From NCBI RefSeq assembly GCF_026239555.1, contig NZ_JAPIVP010000012.1, forward strand, positions 1 through 64,000: DNA of 64,000 nt. The letters run 5' to 3'. The DNA comes from Pedobacter sp. PF22-3 (GTDB lineage Bacteria; Bacteroidota; Bacteroidia; Sphingobacteriales; Sphingobacteriaceae). Shown here one piece after another: positions 63,038 to 64,000 of the stretch (the first letter of the stretch is position 1; each line of letters starts with the position of its first letter). Position numbers and translations under genes: made by a program. The notes under the pieces were generated by a model. The model was not told where the DNA came from and did no database searches. It worked only from the letters and a program-made list of their open reading frames with translations.

Positions 63038-64000
63038 ATGTACCGCAATTCTGCTAAAATTAAAAGCATTTATTTCTCTTTAACTGTTGTTTTACTATTC
63101 ATCTCCACAATAGGGTTTGCACAGAGAACAATAAACGATGTGATGGATTCTACAACGGTAAATCATTTACTCATCATATCAAAAAAATATGGCTCATTAT
63201 CATTTAGCGGATATTTACAACCACAATTTCAGGTTGCGCAATCAAATGGGGCACAGGCAGAATACCAGGGTGGCAATTTTGGCGAATTTACCAATAACCG
63301 GTTTAGGCTGAGAAGGGGCCGATTAAGGGCCGATTACATGATGTTAACAGAAGATGGAAGCCCTTCTACCTACTTTGTGCTTCAGTTTGACGGCACCGAA
63401 CAAGGTGTGGCCATCCGCGATTTCTGGGGACGTTATTACGAAAACAAATGGAAAATACTGGCCGTAACGCTTGGCCTTTCAGGTCGTCCGTTCGGGAATG
63501 AACTGCAGCTGTCCTCTTCTGTTAGGGAAGCACCAGAGCGTGGACGGATGTCGCAGATTTTAATGAAAACAGAACGCGATCTGGGCGCTACTTTTACCCT
63601 AAATCCACGTTGGAAAGATGCTACACTTAAAAACTTAGTGCTCGATTTCGGCATTTACAACGGACAGGGTTTAGCTGGTCAGGGTGAGTTTGACAACAGT
63701 AAAGATTTCATCTTCAGGTTAAGCCATAAAACTTATGCATTTGATAAGTTTACTATTGCAGGCGGTATAAGCACACTACAAGGCGGTTTAAACCATCGTT
63801 TACCTGTTAGTTATAAAATGGACAAGATTAGCGATCAATGGCAAATGGTAAAGGATTCAACTGCTTCAACCATTAATAAAGTAGCTCCAAGAAGGTATTA
63901 TGGTGCGGATGTCCAGTTATCCACCAAAACCAAAAGCTGGAAATCGGAACTTCGGGCAGAAGTAATATCCGGTTTACAAACTGGTACTTCAACTACCTCT
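63038..64000 (+). CDS. OprO/P-type phosphate-selective porin, 3' end missing
   Basis: The frame opens at ATG 63038 and stays open for 321 codons to the window edge. A signal peptide is present ('MYRNSAKIKSIYFSLTVVLL', cleavage near GFAQ). It continues 'LSFSGYLQPQFQVAQ', 'FTNNRFRLRRGRLRADY', 'YFVLQFDGTEQGVAIRDFWGRYYENKWKILAVTLGLSGRPFGNEL'. The pattern matches porin family O/P of Bacteroidota, and the beta-barrel is interrupted by the window end. The substrate (phosphate or another anion) is inferred from family only. Confidence 0.88.
   Translation, partial: MYRNSAKIKSIYFSLTVVLLFISTIGFAQRTINDVMDSTTVNHLLIISKKYGSLSFSGYLQPQFQVAQSNGAQAEYQGGNFGEFTNNRFRLRRGRLRADYMMLTEDGSPSTYFVLQFDGTEQGVAIRDFWGRYYENKWKILAVTLGLSGRPFGNELQLSSSVREAPERGRMSQILMKTERDLGATFTLNPRWKDATLKNLVLDFGIYNGQGLAGQGEFDNSKDFIFRLSHKTYAFDKFTIAGGISTLQGGLNHRLPVSYKMDKISDQWQMVKDSTASTINKVAPRRYYGADVQLSTKTKSWKSELRAEVISGLQTGTSTTS

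Noticed and set aside
1..64000. CRISPR arrays, tRNA or rRNA genes
   Set aside because: No regularly spaced repeat-spacer structure, cloverleaf or conserved rRNA stretch was recognised by eye.

Overview
The window looks like a chromosome fragment of a Bacteroidota bacterium, most likely Sphingobacteriaceae (Pedobacter-like). This is inferred from a SusC/SusD pair with DUF4959/DUF5126 and DUF4998/DUF5013-type surface lipoproteins, OMP_b-brl_3-type receptors, a TAnnTTTG-type promoter, AT-rich intergenic DNA with TTA-rich short repeats, and a VgrG/DUF4280-type T6SS island. I found no rRNA, tRNA, CRISPR array, integrase or transposase.

Region 1 (1-10.5 kb) is an unusual accessory cassette built from two divergent operons. 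The minus-strand operon encodes a PKHD-type 2-oxoglutarate (2OG) oxygenase, a periplasmic-binding-protein fold without signal peptide, a formyltransferase, three tandem phage-tail-collar (MdpB-like) proteins, and an exported Ig/IPT-repeat protein that runs off the window. The plus-strand operon encodes a NodU/CmcH-type carbamoyltransferase, an Asp/Asn beta-hydroxylase-like protein with a second HExxH-containing domain, and a phytanoyl-CoA-dioxygenase-like protein. Three Fe/2OG oxygenases plus carbamoyl and formyl transfer, with no NRPS, PKS or ligase in view, suggest tailoring of a protein or externally made metabolite. This is the best candidate for an undescribed system.

Region 2 (10.8-21 kb) carries a GH108/PG-binding muramidase with a downstream membrane protein, a methyltransferase with a PRMT-like double-E loop, a three-gene unit (180-aa protein, 1047-aa protein of unknown function, secreted clostripain-like C11 protease), a stand-alone cNMP-binding-fold protein and a multi-TM protein. 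Region 3 (21.5-33 kb) has a CRP-type regulator with a degenerate receiver domain, a roughly 1 kb AT-rich gap, then a SusC/SusD locus with two surface lipoproteins and a lipoprotein with an HEFNH motif.

Region 4 (33.7-48.5 kb) is mostly core genome: EttA, two small related membrane proteins, an SGNH hydrolase, an OMP-family receptor, a DUF1456 protein, a DbpA-like helicase, a YkuK-like protein, SRPBCC and DUF4468 proteins, a porin with the Amt ammonium transporter, and a TIGR01212 radical SAM protein. Region 5 (48.5-56.3 kb) is an orphan T6SS island: lipoprotein, signal-less L,D-transpeptidase, VgrG, a conserved unknown, a DUF4280/PAAR-like protein with an internal hydrophobic insertion, then small membrane proteins and decayed genes. 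No T6SS sheath or membrane-complex genes are present, so the island would depend on an apparatus encoded elsewhere. Region 6 (56.3-64 kb) has two APC permeases, a membrane pyrophosphatase predicted to be K+-dependent with a relocated ion-gate glutamate, and the start of an OprO/P-type porin.

Intergenic regions carry several repeat families: 7-bp tandem arrays (GCGGTTA and GGGGTTA), hairpin-bearing dispersed elements, long inverted repeats and degenerate low-complexity tracts.
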